Assembly (NCBI GenBank): GCA_001802645.1
Contig: MGZJ01000036.1
Span: 115,880 to 179,879, forward strand
DNA length: 64,000 nucleotides
Reading direction: 5' to 3'
Origin: Geobacteraceae bacterium GWC2_53_11
GTDB lineage: Bacteria; Desulfobacterota; Desulfuromonadia; Geobacterales; Pseudopelobacteraceae
The notes below the pieces were generated by a model that saw nothing but the letters and a program-made list of their open reading frames with translations, did not search any database and was not told the origin of the DNA. Positions 47,724 through 57,858 of the stretch are shown here, in pieces (positions within the stretch are counted from its first letter, which is position 1; each line of letters opens with the position of its first letter). The translations under genes were made by a program, and so were the position numbers.

Positions 47724-48920
47724 ATGAGCAAAGTTCTGATAATAGGCGCCGGCGGCGTCGGACAGGTTGTTACCCACAAGTGCGCCCAGCGGCGCGATAT
47801 CTTCAGCGAAATTACGCTGGCTTCCCGCACCAAGTCCAAGTGCGACATCATTGCCGCCCAGCTGGGAGGCAGCATCAACACTGCCCAGGTGGATGCCGAT
47901 AACGTCCCGGAGCTGGTAGCGCTGATCAAGAAATTGCAGCCGAAACTGGTCATCAACGTGGCACTTCCCTATCAGGATCTCCATATCATGGACGCCTGCC
48001 TGGAAACCGGTGTCGATTACCTCGATACCGCCAACTACGAGCCGCTTGAGACCGCAAAATTCGAATATTCCTGGCAGTGGGCCTATCAGGAACGCTTCAA
48101 GGAAAAAGGGTTGATGGCGCTGCTTGGCTCAGGCTTCGATCCGGGGGTGACCAACGTCTATACTGCCCTGGCCGCCAAGAAATACCTGGATGTGATTGAA
48201 GAGCTCGATATCATCGACGCCAACGCCGGCTCCCACGGCCAGCCGTTTGCCACCAACTTCAACCCGGAGATCAACATCCGCGAAGTAACCGCCACCTGCC
48301 GCCACTGGGAGAATGGTCAATTTGTCGAGTCTCCGCCGCTCTCCACCAAACGTGTGTTCGACTTCCCGGAAGGGATCGGCCCGATGAACTGCTACCGCCT
48401 CTACCACGAGGAGATGGAGTCGCTGGTCAAGCACATCCCGACCATCAAAAAAGCTCAGTTCTGGATGACCTTTTCCGACAACTATCTCAAGCATCTTGAG
48501 GTGTTGCAGAACGTCGGCATGACCCGTATCGATGAAGTTGAGTTCAACGGCCAGAAGATCGTGCCGATCCAGTTTTTGAAAGCACTGCTCCCCGATCCCG
48601 GCTCGCTGGGACCGCTAACCAAAGGCAAAACCTGCATCGGCGTCATCGCCCGCGGCACCAAGGATGGCCAGAAAAAGCAGGTCTACATCTACAACATCTG
48701 CGACCATGAGGCCTGCTACAAGGAAGTGCAGTCCCAGGCAATCAGCTACACCACCGGCGTTCCGGCAGTGGTAGGCGCCATCATGATGCTGACCGGCAAA
48801 TGGCATGAAGCTGGCGTCTTCAACATGGAGCAGTTCGATCCGGAGCTGTTCCTGGACGTGCTGGGGCCGATGGGGCTGCCGACGGTGGTTGTTGACGGCG
48901 GAGAATGGCCGGAGCTGTAG
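47724..48920 (+). CDS. Saccharopine dehydrogenase-like / carboxynorspermidine synthase
   Basis: KVLIIGAGGVGQVVTHKCAQ, LLGSGFDPGVTNVYTALAAKK; upstream of nspC. Confidence 0.85.
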   Translation: MSKVLIIGAGGVGQVVTHKCAQRRDIFSEITLASRTKSKCDIIAAQLGGSINTAQVDADNVPELVALIKKLQPKLVINVALPYQDLHIMDACLETGVDYLDTANYEPLETAKFEYSWQWAYQERFKEKGLMALLGSGFDPGVTNVYTALAAKKYLDVIEELDIIDANAGSHGQPFATNFNPEINIREVTATCRHWENGQFVESPPLSTKRVFDFPEGIGPMNCYRLYHEEMESLVKHIPTIKKAQFWMTFSDNYLKHLEVLQNVGMTRIDEVEFNGQKIVPIQFLKALLPDPGSLGPLTKGKTCIGVIARGTKDGQKKQVYIYNICDHEACYKEVQSQAISYTTGVPAVVGAIMMLTGKWHEAGVFNMEQFDPELFLDVLGPMGLPTVVVDGGEWPEL

Positions 48921-49059
48921 TAAATCGTTTTTGTACCAGAGGCACTTCAGCGGGTAGCCACACGGCTGCCCGTTTGACATTTCTGATGACCGTTTTTTCT
49001 CCTTGCCGCCACCACAGACTTAATATAAACTGAATTCAGTTTGATCAACGGAGGTCATC

Positions 49060-49344
49060 ATGCTGCTACAGGAATCCATCAAACCGATCAGTTATGTCAA
49101 GGCTCATGCAACGGAAATCATCAAAAACATGGCCGAAAGCCGCACGCCCATAATCATCACCCAGAACGGCGAGGCAACGGCGGTTCTTCAGGATATTGCC
49201 TCTTATGAGGAAATCCAGGAAAGTCTGGCGATGCTCAAGATTCTGGCGATGGGTCAGAAAGATGTTGAAGAGGGAAGAGTCAAACCTGCTGAACAGGCAT
49301 TTGCCGATATCAGAGAAAAAATAAGACTTCGGCGGCAAGGATGA
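49060..49344 (+). CDS. Phd/YefM-family antitoxin
   Basis: KPISYVKAHATEIIKNMAESRTPIIITQNGEATAVLQDIASYEEI. Confidence 0.85.
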   Translation: MLLQESIKPISYVKAHATEIIKNMAESRTPIIITQNGEATAVLQDIASYEEIQESLAMLKILAMGQKDVEEGRVKPAEQAFADIREKIRLRRQG

Positions 49345-49664
49345 CGTACAGAATTATTCTTGCAGAAACAGCGGAATCTGACATGTACAACATTCATGAA
49401 TATGTTGAATTTCATGATTCTCTGCAACACGCCGACACATTGCTAAGCGGCATTGAGCAGGCGATCACTTCGCTGAAAACCTTGCCGCAACGCGGACATT
49501 GCCCGCCGGAACTGCTGAGACTCGGTAATCGCGAATATCACGAGATCCACTTCAAACCCTACCGCATCATCTATGCAATCAGAGCGGGTGAAGTAATAGT
49601 GAACGGAGTTCTTGACGGACGCCGCGACATTCAGACTCTGTTGCAGCAACGACTGTTACGATAA
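49341..49664 (+). CDS. RelE/ParE-family toxin
   Basis: YRIILAETAESDMYNIHEYV...YHEIHFKPYRIIYAIRAGEVIVNGVLDGRRD; 4-nt overlap with antitoxin. Confidence 0.88.
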   Translation: MTYRIILAETAESDMYNIHEYVEFHDSLQHADTLLSGIEQAITSLKTLPQRGHCPPELLRLGNREYHEIHFKPYRIIYAIRAGEVIVNGVLDGRRDIQTLLQQRLLR

Positions 49665-49677
49665 TTTGAGATAATCC

Positions 49678-50856
49678 ATGACCAACATCGACATTGATAA
49701 AATACTCCCGCTTGCCCCCTCCCCCGCTTATGTGGTGGATCTGGGCAGCCTGCGCCACAACCTGGCCATCCTGGATCATGTGCAGCAGAAAAGCGGCGCC
49801 AAAATCCTGCTGGCCATGAAAGCCTTTTCCATGTGGAGCGTCTTCCCGCTCATCAGCAAGACTCTCCAGGGTGTCTGTGCCAGTTCGCCGTGGGAGGCCC
49901 GTCTGGGGCGGGAAGAGTTTGGCCGGGAAGTGCATAGCTTCGCCGCCGCCTTCAAGGAAAGCGATATAGTTGAACTCCTCTCCATTTCCAACCATCTGGT
50001 ATTCAACTCCTTCGGCCAACTGGAACGCTTCCGCCCCCTGTGGGAAAAAGCAGCGGGGCGGGTCTCCATCGGCCTGCGCGTCAATCCGGAACATTCCGAA
50101 GGTCACACCGAAATATACGACCCCTGCGCCGCCAATTCCCGCCTCGGCATCCCGTATTCAGAGTTCGCCCTTCGACTCCGCTCAGGGAACGAAGGAGGGT
50201 TCCTGAGCGGAGTCGAAGGACTGCACTTCCACACCCTCTGCGAACAGCTTTTTGAACCATTGGAGCGTACCGCGCGTGCCTTCGAGGAGAAATTCGGCGA
50301 GTTTCTGCCCCGGATGAAGTGGCTCAACCTTGGCGGCGGCCATCACATCACCCGTGAGGGGTATGATATTGACGGCCTGGTGGAACTGGTAAAGTATTTC
50401 AGGGAGAAATACGATCTTGAGGTCTATCTGGAGCCGGGCGAGGCTGTCGCCATCGGCACCGGCCTCCTAGTGGGTGAAGTACTTGATGTAGTCAACAACG
50501 GTATGGATATCGCCATTCTGGATGTCTCGGCCACCTGCCATATGCCGGATATTCTGGAAATGCCCTACCGTCCCGCCATTCAGAACGGCTTTGATCCGGG
50601 CGAGAAGGCCCACACCTACCGCCTGGCCGGCCCTTCCTGTCTGGCGGGCGATGTCATCGGCGACTGGTCGTTTGAAGAGCCGCTCAAGCCGGGTGATAAG
50701 CTGGCATTTCTGGACATGTCCCATTACACCATGGTCAAGACGACGATGTTCAATGGCATCCAGCACCCGCACATCTGCACCTTCGAGCCAGACACTGAAC
50801 AATTGAAGATAGTACGCAGCTTCGGGTACGAAGACTTTAAACAACGGCTTTCGTAG
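49678..50856 (+). CDS. nspC: Carboxynorspermidine decarboxylase
   Basis: PAYVVDLGSLRHNLAIL, LLAMKAFS, LHFHTLCEQ, LEPGEAVAIGTG. Confidence 0.9.
   Translation: MTNIDIDKILPLAPSPAYVVDLGSLRHNLAILDHVQQKSGAKILLAMKAFSMWSVFPLISKTLQGVCASSPWEARLGREEFGREVHSFAAAFKESDIVELLSISNHLVFNSFGQLERFRPLWEKAAGRVSIGLRVNPEHSEGHTEIYDPCAANSRLGIPYSEFALRLRSGNEGGFLSGVEGLHFHTLCEQLFEPLERTARAFEEKFGEFLPRMKWLNLGGGHHITREGYDIDGLVELVKYFREKYDLEVYLEPGEAVAIGTGLLVGEVLDVVNNGMDIAILDVSATCHMPDILEMPYRPAIQNGFDPGEKAHTYRLAGPSCLAGDVIGDWSFEEPLKPGDKLAFLDMSHYTMVKTTMFNGIQHPHICTFEPDTEQLKIVRSFGYEDFKQRLS
50169..50219. repeat. Perfect 18-bp inverted repeat CCTTCGACTCCGCTCAGG...CCTGAGCGGAGTCGAAGG, inside nspC
   Basis: Read directly; 15-nt loop; frame maintained. 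Confidence 0.9.
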
Positions 50857-50878
50857 GGGCAATTCATGAATTGCCCCT
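50855..50878. repeat. Perfect 24-nt palindrome AGGGGCAATTCATGAATTGCCCCT at nspC 3' end
   Basis: Self-complementary over full length. Confidence 0.85.
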
Positions 50879-50927
50879 GCAGGCAATCAATTTCACTCGA
50901 CCGAACCGGTCTCACGAAGGAAATACC

Positions 50928-51137
50928 ATGGCACTGAACACACGAATCTGGATGACCGGGTCGCTTGACTGGTTTGCTTTTATTGACGGAGAAGAGGTTT
51001 TTCTGGGGAGGCGTGACGTTCCGTCACCCCTTGATGAAGGTGATGCCTGGACCAACGAATATGGCGATATGTTCAAGGTGATCGACGGCGAAATCAAACT
51101 GATCGGAAAAACAGATCCACCCCAAAAATACTGGTAA
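50928..51137 (+). CDS. Small conserved hypothetical protein
   Basis: 69-aa ORF with AAGGAA ribosome-binding site; MALNTRIWMTGSLDWFAFIDGEEVFLG. Confidence 0.55.
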   Translation: MALNTRIWMTGSLDWFAFIDGEEVFLGRRDVPSPLDEGDAWTNEYGDMFKVIDGEIKLIGKTDPPQKYW

Positions 51138-51138
51138 C

Positions 51139-52383
51139 CTACCTGGCCGTCTGGCTGTTGCCTGGCTGATAGACCCAGGCAACACGGTCACGGCCGTCTG
51201 CCTTGGCCTTGTACAGTCCCTCATCCGCCCGTTTGATCAAGTCGTTTAATGAAAGATCGGAACGACTTGAGCTGGATACTCCCAAACTGGCGGTAACCTG
51301 GAGCTCCTCCCCTTCAACCTCGAAGAGGGTATCCCGGATCAGATCACAAATACGGTTTGCAACAATCACATTTTGCTCGAAATTTGTATCCGGCAGTAAC
51401 ATCATGAATTCCTCACCGCCAAACCGTCCAACGATATCATACGGACGCAAACTGTTGTGCAACCGCTCGGCAACAGCTTTCAAGATGCAATCTCCGGCAA
51501 AATGTCCCTTGCTGTCGTTAATCCGCTTGAAATAATCCAGATCAAGCATGATACAACCGAGAGGATTGGAGTAGCGCCGTACCCGTTCAAACTCCTCTTC
51601 GCCGCGCTTCACCAGATATCCCCTGTTATGAATGCCGGTCAAGGGGTCGGTAATGGCAATATGTTCCAGCTGCGACTGCGCGTCCTTAAGCTGACCGGTA
51701 CCGCCATGAATCAGCAGATATGAAAAACCGAACACAGCACTTAAAACAATAACCAGAAACGAGGTTGCAAGTATCACCCCGTGCCGGATCTGTTCACGGT
51801 AGCCGGTCATATTCATATAAACTTCAAAACTGCCGATAACGCTGCCGGTCGGACTCAGAATCGGCACATACGTTTCAACCACATCCACATCCCGCAACGG
51901 TTCATCAGTCAGATCACTGGCTTTATCCTTGGTAACCATTTTGGCGTCAACCGCTCCCGAGAGAGCGTTTTTCAATCGTTGATTCTTTTCGTCAATTTTC
52001 CCGATCAGCGTGGAATCGGTACTGTACACAATCTGTTTCCCGGCATTGTATATCTTCACCTTGATGATATTAAACGGAGAGAGAAAATGTCTCAGCCGGG
52101 TGTCAAACGGCACGGTGCCATCTCCCTGCACCCCGATTTCAAGCGGTCTCCCATGGGGTTTCACAAACAGGAAGTCCTTATGTTCGTCAATTAGTGCCCG
52201 ACAGAGTTGAACCGAATCAATCTCGGCACTTTTGATGACAAAGCTGGAAAAAACACGATAGAAACCATAACCGCTCATTATGATTATGACGAAGATTGAG
52301 ATAACTGCCGACACGACCAGCAGCTTCAGTAAACTGTCGGGGTTGTTCCGGACTTTTAAGTTAAGCAGTTCATTGATAGACAT
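51139..52383 (-). CDS. Membrane-anchored sensor diguanylate cyclase
   Basis: Two TM segments flanking an extracytoplasmic domain, DPLTGIHNRGYL...RFGGEEFMMLLP. Confidence 0.9.
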   Translation of the reverse strand: MSINELLNLKVRNNPDSLLKLLVVSAVISIFVIIIMSGYGFYRVFSSFVIKSAEIDSVQLCRALIDEHKDFLFVKPHGRPLEIGVQGDGTVPFDTRLRHFLSPFNIIKVKIYNAGKQIVYSTDSTLIGKIDEKNQRLKNALSGAVDAKMVTKDKASDLTDEPLRDVDVVETYVPILSPTGSVIGSFEVYMNMTGYREQIRHGVILATSFLVIVLSAVFGFSYLLIHGGTGQLKDAQSQLEHIAITDPLTGIHNRGYLVKRGEEEFERVRRYSNPLGCIMLDLDYFKRINDSKGHFAGDCILKAVAERLHNSLRPYDIVGRFGGEEFMMLLPDTNFEQNVIVANRICDLIRDTLFEVEGEELQVTASLGVSSSSRSDLSLNDLIKRADEGLYKAKADGRDRVAWVYQPGNSQTAR

Positions 52384-52477
52384 ACGCTCTATTTATTCCC
52401 CCGGATTCAAATCAATGCGGCGCTGAGATAATGCAGTTTTTTACTATACACGATATTTACGGCTATGCTATCCAACA

Positions 52478-54757
52478 GTGACAATAACGCGCACCAAAAA
52501 CAGGAATTCCGTGAATCACGAAAGCAGAAACGCAACAATCCTTGAGATTGCCATTCCCCTTTACCTGGATAAGACATTCCACTATCTGGTGCCGGAAAGA
52601 TTGCGCGAACAGGCGGTTACCGGACGGCGCGCGCTGGTTCCGTTCGGAAACAGAAAACTGACCGGCTATATCCTGGGTATCGCATCAGACTCCGCAATTA
52701 CCAATCTGAAAGAAATAATTGACATACTGGACAATGAATCGCTCTGGACAGCGGAAGAGCTGGAGTTTTTTCGCTGGGTAGCGGGATATTACCAACATCC
52801 CCTGGGTGAAGTGCTGCGAACGGCCCTGCCCGCAGGCATCAATATTCAAACACGCAAAGGTGCCGCCGGAGAGCAGCCGACCATGACCGGAGGAAAGTCC
52901 GCACGCCGGGAGATGTTCTATACACCCGGCCCGGCAGCAAATCCCGCACGCCAGCCGGGCGCAAAAGCACTGGACATTCTGGCGGTTATCCGGGAGGCCG
53001 GCGATATTTCTGCAGGAGATCTGCGCAAACGCTTCGGCAGTTGCACTCCGCAACTGAAACGGCTGGCAGAGGTTGATTTGATACAAGCCGAAGAGCGCGA
53101 AGTATATCGCGATCCCTTTAAAGACCACGCGGTTAAACGTGATGAACCGCGTACCCTGCATACCCATCAGAAAAAGGCTCTGGAGACCATTTCAGACAGC
53201 ATCGACCGGCAGCAGTTCACCCCCTTCCTTCTGTACGGCGTAACCGGCAGCGGCAAGACGGAAGTCTACCTTCAGGCAATATCCCGCACACTTGAGCGCG
53301 GCCGGAATGCGCTGGTACTGGTGCCGGAAATCGCCCTGACCCCGCAGCTGACCGGACGTTTTCAGGCACGCTTCGGCGGCGGCATCGCCATCCTGCACAG
53401 CGGACTTTCCGACGGTGAACGCTATGACGAATGGCGCCGCATCCGTCGCGGCCTGGCACGGATTGTCATCGGCGCCCGCTCCGCAATTTTCGCACCGCTG
53501 GAAAACATCGGCATCATCATTGTCGATGAAGAACATGAAGCATCGTTCAAACAGTCGGACGGGCTGCGCTATAACGCCCGTGATCTTGCCCTGGTACGGG
53601 GCCAAATGGCACGAGCAGCCGTGGTGCTCGGCTCGGCGACACCAATGGTTACCAGCATACAAGCCGCTCAGGAAGGACGTCTGAAGCTGCTCGAACTCCC
53701 GGAACGGGTCGAGGGGCGCCCGATGCCGGTCGTGGAACTGGTGGCAATGAAGGGAAACAAGGGAACCATTTCAACGACCTTGTCGAACTGTTTATCGGAA
53801 ACGTATGAACAGAGGCGACAGGCAATCGTGTTTCTCAACCGGCGCGGCTTTGCCACGTTCCTGCTCTGCGCCGACTGCGGCAAACCGCTCACCTGCCCGA
53901 ACTGTTCCGTCACCCTGACCTATCACCGCCAGCGCGGCCAAAGCCTCTGCCACTACTGCGATTACACCGTCCCTGCCCCCGGCACCTGCCCCTCCTGCGG
54001 CGGAACGACACTTGAGGAACTGGGGGCCGGAACGGAAAAACTTGAGCACACCCTGAAGGAGCTGCTGCCGACAGCACGGATACTCCGGATGGACAGCGAC
54101 ACCACCTCCGGCAAGGGGAGCCACGAACGGCTGCTGGCCCGGATGCACGACGGCAACGCCGACATTCTGGTCGGCACCCAGATGATAGCCAAAGGGCATG
54201 ACTTCCCCGAGGTGACGCTGGTGGGAGTGGTAAACGCCGAGGCCAGCCTGGGGATGCCAGATTTCCGCGCCGCCGAGCGCACCTTTCAGCTCCTGTCCCA
54301 GGTTATCGGCCGGGCCGGCAGGGGTGAAAATCCCGGGCGGGTGGTCGTACAGGCAATCGATACGGAACATTACGCTATCAAGGCAGCGGCAGAGCATGAT
54401 GCCGCCGGATTTTACCGGCAGGAGCTGGAATTCCGCCGTGAAGTCGGCTACCCTCCCTTCGCATTCCTCGCGGCATTCGCCATTTCCGGACTGTCCGAGC
54501 AGGCGGTAACCGAACAGGCCGACGTAACAGCGCGGTTGCTGACACGCCTTAAGTCAGAATTAAAGATCCGGGTAGAAATACTGGGCCCGGTTCCGTCCCC
54601 CATGTACCGTCTCCGTAATCGTTTCCGCCGCCAAATACTCCTCAAAGCCGCAAACCGGAACGACCTGCATCGTCTGCTGGCTGCCTGGCGGCAACGGACA
54701 ACAGCTGTTTCAACCGTCCGCATTTCCGTAGATATTGATCCGGTTGATATGATGTAA
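52478..54757 (+). CDS. priA: Primosomal protein N' (helicase)
   Basis: LLYGVTGSGKTEVYLQAI, IIVDEEHE, CADCGKPLTCPNCSVTLTYH zinc sites. Confidence 0.95.
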   Translation: MTITRTKNRNSVNHESRNATILEIAIPLYLDKTFHYLVPERLREQAVTGRRALVPFGNRKLTGYILGIASDSAITNLKEIIDILDNESLWTAEELEFFRWVAGYYQHPLGEVLRTALPAGINIQTRKGAAGEQPTMTGGKSARREMFYTPGPAANPARQPGAKALDILAVIREAGDISAGDLRKRFGSCTPQLKRLAEVDLIQAEEREVYRDPFKDHAVKRDEPRTLHTHQKKALETISDSIDRQQFTPFLLYGVTGSGKTEVYLQAISRTLERGRNALVLVPEIALTPQLTGRFQARFGGGIAILHSGLSDGERYDEWRRIRRGLARIVIGARSAIFAPLENIGIIIVDEEHEASFKQSDGLRYNARDLALVRGQMARAAVVLGSATPMVTSIQAAQEGRLKLLELPERVEGRPMPVVELVAMKGNKGTISTTLSNCLSETYEQRRQAIVFLNRRGFATFLLCADCGKPLTCPNCSVTLTYHRQRGQSLCHYCDYTVPAPGTCPSCGGTTLEELGAGTEKLEHTLKELLPTARILRMDSDTTSGKGSHERLLARMHDGNADILVGTQMIAKGHDFPEVTLVGVVNAEASLGMPDFRAAERTFQLLSQVIGRAGRGENPGRVVVQAIDTEHYAIKAAAEHDAAGFYRQELEFRREVGYPPFAFLAAFAISGLSEQAVTEQADVTARLLTRLKSELKIRVEILGPVPSPMYRLRNRFRRQILLKAANRNDLHRLLAAWRQRTTAVSTVRISVDIDPVDMM

Positions 54758-54763
54758 AAACAA

Positions 54764-54793
54764 ACGGGGCCCGCAGAAATCTGCGGGCCCCGT
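54764..54793. terminator. Perfect 13-bp stem ACGGGGCCCGCAG-AAAT-CTGCGGGCCCCGT
   Basis: Between convergent priA and OMP gene. Confidence 0.75.
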
Positions 54794-54820
54794 CGCGTAT
54801 CAAACGTGTGTTCGTGCTGC

Positions 54821-56419
54821 TTAGAAGAATGCGGTGCTCAGACCAAACTCGACTTTGGCTTCATTCGGATACGACTTGTTATCATATTTGCCGGTTTCAG
54901 TGGCAACCGCAGCATTAAGGTCAAAACGGAGATACTGAGGGCCAAGCGAGAAGCCACCGGTAATAACCGGCTTACTGCCGCTTTCACCAATGTTTTTGTA
55001 AGCTCCGAGACGCAGGGCAAACCAGAGTGCATACCAATGATCAAAGTGCGCCTCAAGTCCTCCACCCAAAATTTGGCTGTCACGACCAGGAAGAACGGTT
55101 TTGTTCTTGGTAAGGTCCATATCGGCAGCAATTGACAGCCAGCTGAGCGGATCAAGTCCGACACCTAAACGAGCCTGCGGCTCAACTTTTACTGTTTCAG
55201 TCCTGCCTGTTGTCGGGTCTTTCGGCCCGTCAAACTTTGGCGAATTCAGGTTTTTGAGGGCAAGACCCACGTTGACCGGACCAATATACTTCACGTCTTC
55301 CAACCGGTACAATGCGCCAAGATCAATACCAAAAGAAGTTGAATCAGCCTTGCTGTCCTTAACCTTCTTGGTAAAATCGCTCGAACCGTCTTTGAAGTCC
55401 TTGAAGAGAAGCGCTTCCTGGAAATATACCGTTCCCCTCATTACCTTCGCAGCAGCACCTACCCCCAGCTTCCCTTTTGAACCGAAATCGAATTTGTGGC
55501 CATAGGCAATCGGAACCTCGAACAGAGAAATGCCGACCAGATCAACGGTGGTATTATTGTTGTCCAACGCCCCACCACTAAATGAATCAGCTGCCAAGCT
55601 GAGTCCGGAAACAACCTGATCAGTCGTAAGCCCGGCCAACTGGGTTCCTGGAGCGCCAAGCTGACTACCGACTTTATTTGCTAACACAGCGGCCTCGTTA
55701 ACACCTACCCCGGTAGCCTGTTTTATCTTCTGAACAACCGCCTCCCACTGAGTCTGGCTGAAATATGACTGGCTATTTGCGATATCAGGTGTTGCAGGAT
55801 CAGCAGATACAGGGACTGCAACTCCGCTGTTCAAATCCAGCACCAACTGTTGGACGTTTGCTAATGATATCGCATCAGGAGTAGCTCCTCCCGCACTAGT
55901 AGTATCACCGGTTCTTAAATTGTTTGTATCAACATTACCTATTCCAGCGCCCAGTTCGGTACTGTTAATAACACCGACACCAAAATTTCTGATCTGAAAC
56001 GCAAGCGCCGCATCAACGCTAACGGTCAGTTCACCCTTGTTTTTCTTGACGTCGTCAATAATCGCCAAAGCCTGAACCGCCTGAGCGGTCGATTCGGCAG
56101 CAAGTGTAGCACTTTGAGCTGCTGTTAAACCGGTGGAATCATACGACAGTTTGCTCGTATCGAGCTTGCTCATCTTGTCAACGTTGTCGGCAAGTGTGGC
56201 GTTGATAGCAACCCCGACTCCCCCGCCGAGATTCATACTGAAACCCTTTTCATGAAACGCCAAACCGCCTGGGTTAATAAACGTGGCATAGGAATCCGTA
56301 GTGCGAGCCACGCCGGCGCGCCCTATCCCCAGCGATCCCGGAGTCTGAAACTCCATCGCCTGTGCCGCGACCGGCAGCGACAAGCCCAGCAGTGCAACCG
56401 CTGTCATCATTTTTTTCAT
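54821..56419 (-). CDS. Outer-membrane beta-barrel protein, TraF_2/FadL-like
   Basis: Signal peptide, GSLGIGRAGVARTTDSYATFINPGGLAF, C-terminal aromatic (TAFF). Confidence 0.7.
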   Translation of the reverse strand: MKKMMTAVALLGLSLPVAAQAMEFQTPGSLGIGRAGVARTTDSYATFINPGGLAFHEKGFSMNLGGGVGVAINATLADNVDKMSKLDTSKLSYDSTGLTAAQSATLAAESTAQAVQALAIIDDVKKNKGELTVSVDAALAFQIRNFGVGVINSTELGAGIGNVDTNNLRTGDTTSAGGATPDAISLANVQQLVLDLNSGVAVPVSADPATPDIANSQSYFSQTQWEAVVQKIKQATGVGVNEAAVLANKVGSQLGAPGTQLAGLTTDQVVSGLSLAADSFSGGALDNNNTTVDLVGISLFEVPIAYGHKFDFGSKGKLGVGAAAKVMRGTVYFQEALLFKDFKDGSSDFTKKVKDSKADSTSFGIDLGALYRLEDVKYIGPVNVGLALKNLNSPKFDGPKDPTTGRTETVKVEPQARLGVGLDPLSWLSIAADMDLTKNKTVLPGRDSQILGGGLEAHFDHWYALWFALRLGAYKNIGESGSKPVITGGFSLGPQYLRFDLNAAVATETGKYDNKSYPNEAKVEFGLSTAFF

Positions 56420-56606
56420 ACGCGCTCTCCTTTTGTATGTGGATTTACCTGCAAGAAACAAATGTGCAAAAAATGTGTAAACACTATAAATCAATACTAA
56501 CCGCTGTCAAGTCCCAAAAAGCGTTTTGAAAATAATCGGATTGCACTTCCATCATCATCTGATACTATTATTTTCACGATCATTTCCAGGGCCGCATGAG
56601 GACAAC

Positions 56607-57755
56607 ATGCCTGAAAAACCCCAATTGATATATAGCGATATCTCGCTGTTATATGTGGAAGATGAGGCTGCGACCCGCGAGCAGGTCTCGCGCGTACTCT
56701 CGTCCCGCGGTTATCGGTTGACCACCGCTGAAAATGGCGAACAGGGACTTGAGCGTTTTCGCGAGCAATCGCCGGACATCGTTTTGACCGACATTATGAT
56801 GCCGCGCTTGAACGGCCTTGAAATGTCCCGGGCAATCCGGGAGATTTCTTCCGACACACAGATTGCCTGCATGACCGCCTTTAACGATGCCAGCTACCTG
56901 ATTGATGCGATCGATATCGGCGTTAACCAGTTTGTCCTCAAACCGGTTGAGTTCACCCGGCTGTTTACCGCCCTGGATCGTTGTCAGGAGATGGTGGAAC
57001 TCCGGAAACGGCAACAAATACTGGAAGCTGAAAATCTCCGCGCGAAAAAGATCGAGGCCATTGCCATCCTCGCGGGGGGCATGGCACACGATTTCAACAA
57101 TCTGCTACAGGTCATCCTGGGCTACGTTTCGCTTGCCCGCATGAATGCCGAACCAGGAAGCAAGACCGAGTCGCTGCTGGCCATAGCCGAAGGCGCTTCG
57201 GACAGTGCCAAAGAGCTGGGCGTCCGGCTGCTCACCTTTGCCAAGGGGGGCGAAGCGTTTATGAAACCGGCTGAACCGGGGCCGATTATCAGGAAAAGCG
57301 TCGAGGACGAACTGCCCCCTGCCATGTCGATCAAGACCGTCATTGATGTGCCGGACGACCTTCCACGTATCATGCTTGATGTAGACAAGATCAGACAGGT
57401 GTTCGTCAATCTTATCACCAATGCCTGTGAAGCCATGCCAAACGGCGGCTTGCTGCATGTCCTTGCGGAGCCTGTATCACTGTCGATAACCAACAGCCTT
57501 GGTCTCCAGCCAGGGAACTATCTGCACATTCTTTTTGAAGACAACGGCACCGGCATCCCGCCGGAAAACCTGCCAAAAGTGTTTGATCCCTATTTCACCA
57601 CGAAAGAGATGGGATGCCAAAAGGGTATGGGTCTCGGACTGGCGCTCTGCCATTCAATCATCAAACATCACCAGGGACATATCCACGCCGAATCAAAGCC
57701 GGGAAAAGGGACCGGAATCCACATTTACCTGCCGGTATACCAATCAAACGAATAA
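56607..57755 (+). CDS. Receiver-histidine kinase fusion
   Basis: LLYVEDEAATREQVSRVL..DIVLTDIMMPRLNG; GGMAHDFNNLLQVI; GTGIPPENLPKVFDPYFTTK. Confidence 0.9.
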   Translation: MPEKPQLIYSDISLLYVEDEAATREQVSRVLSSRGYRLTTAENGEQGLERFREQSPDIVLTDIMMPRLNGLEMSRAIREISSDTQIACMTAFNDASYLIDAIDIGVNQFVLKPVEFTRLFTALDRCQEMVELRKRQQILEAENLRAKKIEAIAILAGGMAHDFNNLLQVILGYVSLARMNAEPGSKTESLLAIAEGASDSAKELGVRLLTFAKGGEAFMKPAEPGPIIRKSVEDELPPAMSIKTVIDVPDDLPRIMLDVDKIRQVFVNLITNACEAMPNGGLLHVLAEPVSLSITNSLGLQPGNYLHILFEDNGTGIPPENLPKVFDPYFTTKEMGCQKGMGLGLALCHSIIKHHQGHIHAESKPGKGTGIHIYLPVYQSNE

Positions 57756-57858
57756 TTTCACTTCCCTCCTGTTTTCTCACACGTAGTGATTCACTCCCGC
57801 CGGCAAACCTGATACAGTGCAATCCGATACTATTTCAAGCTGATATGGACCCTCAACT

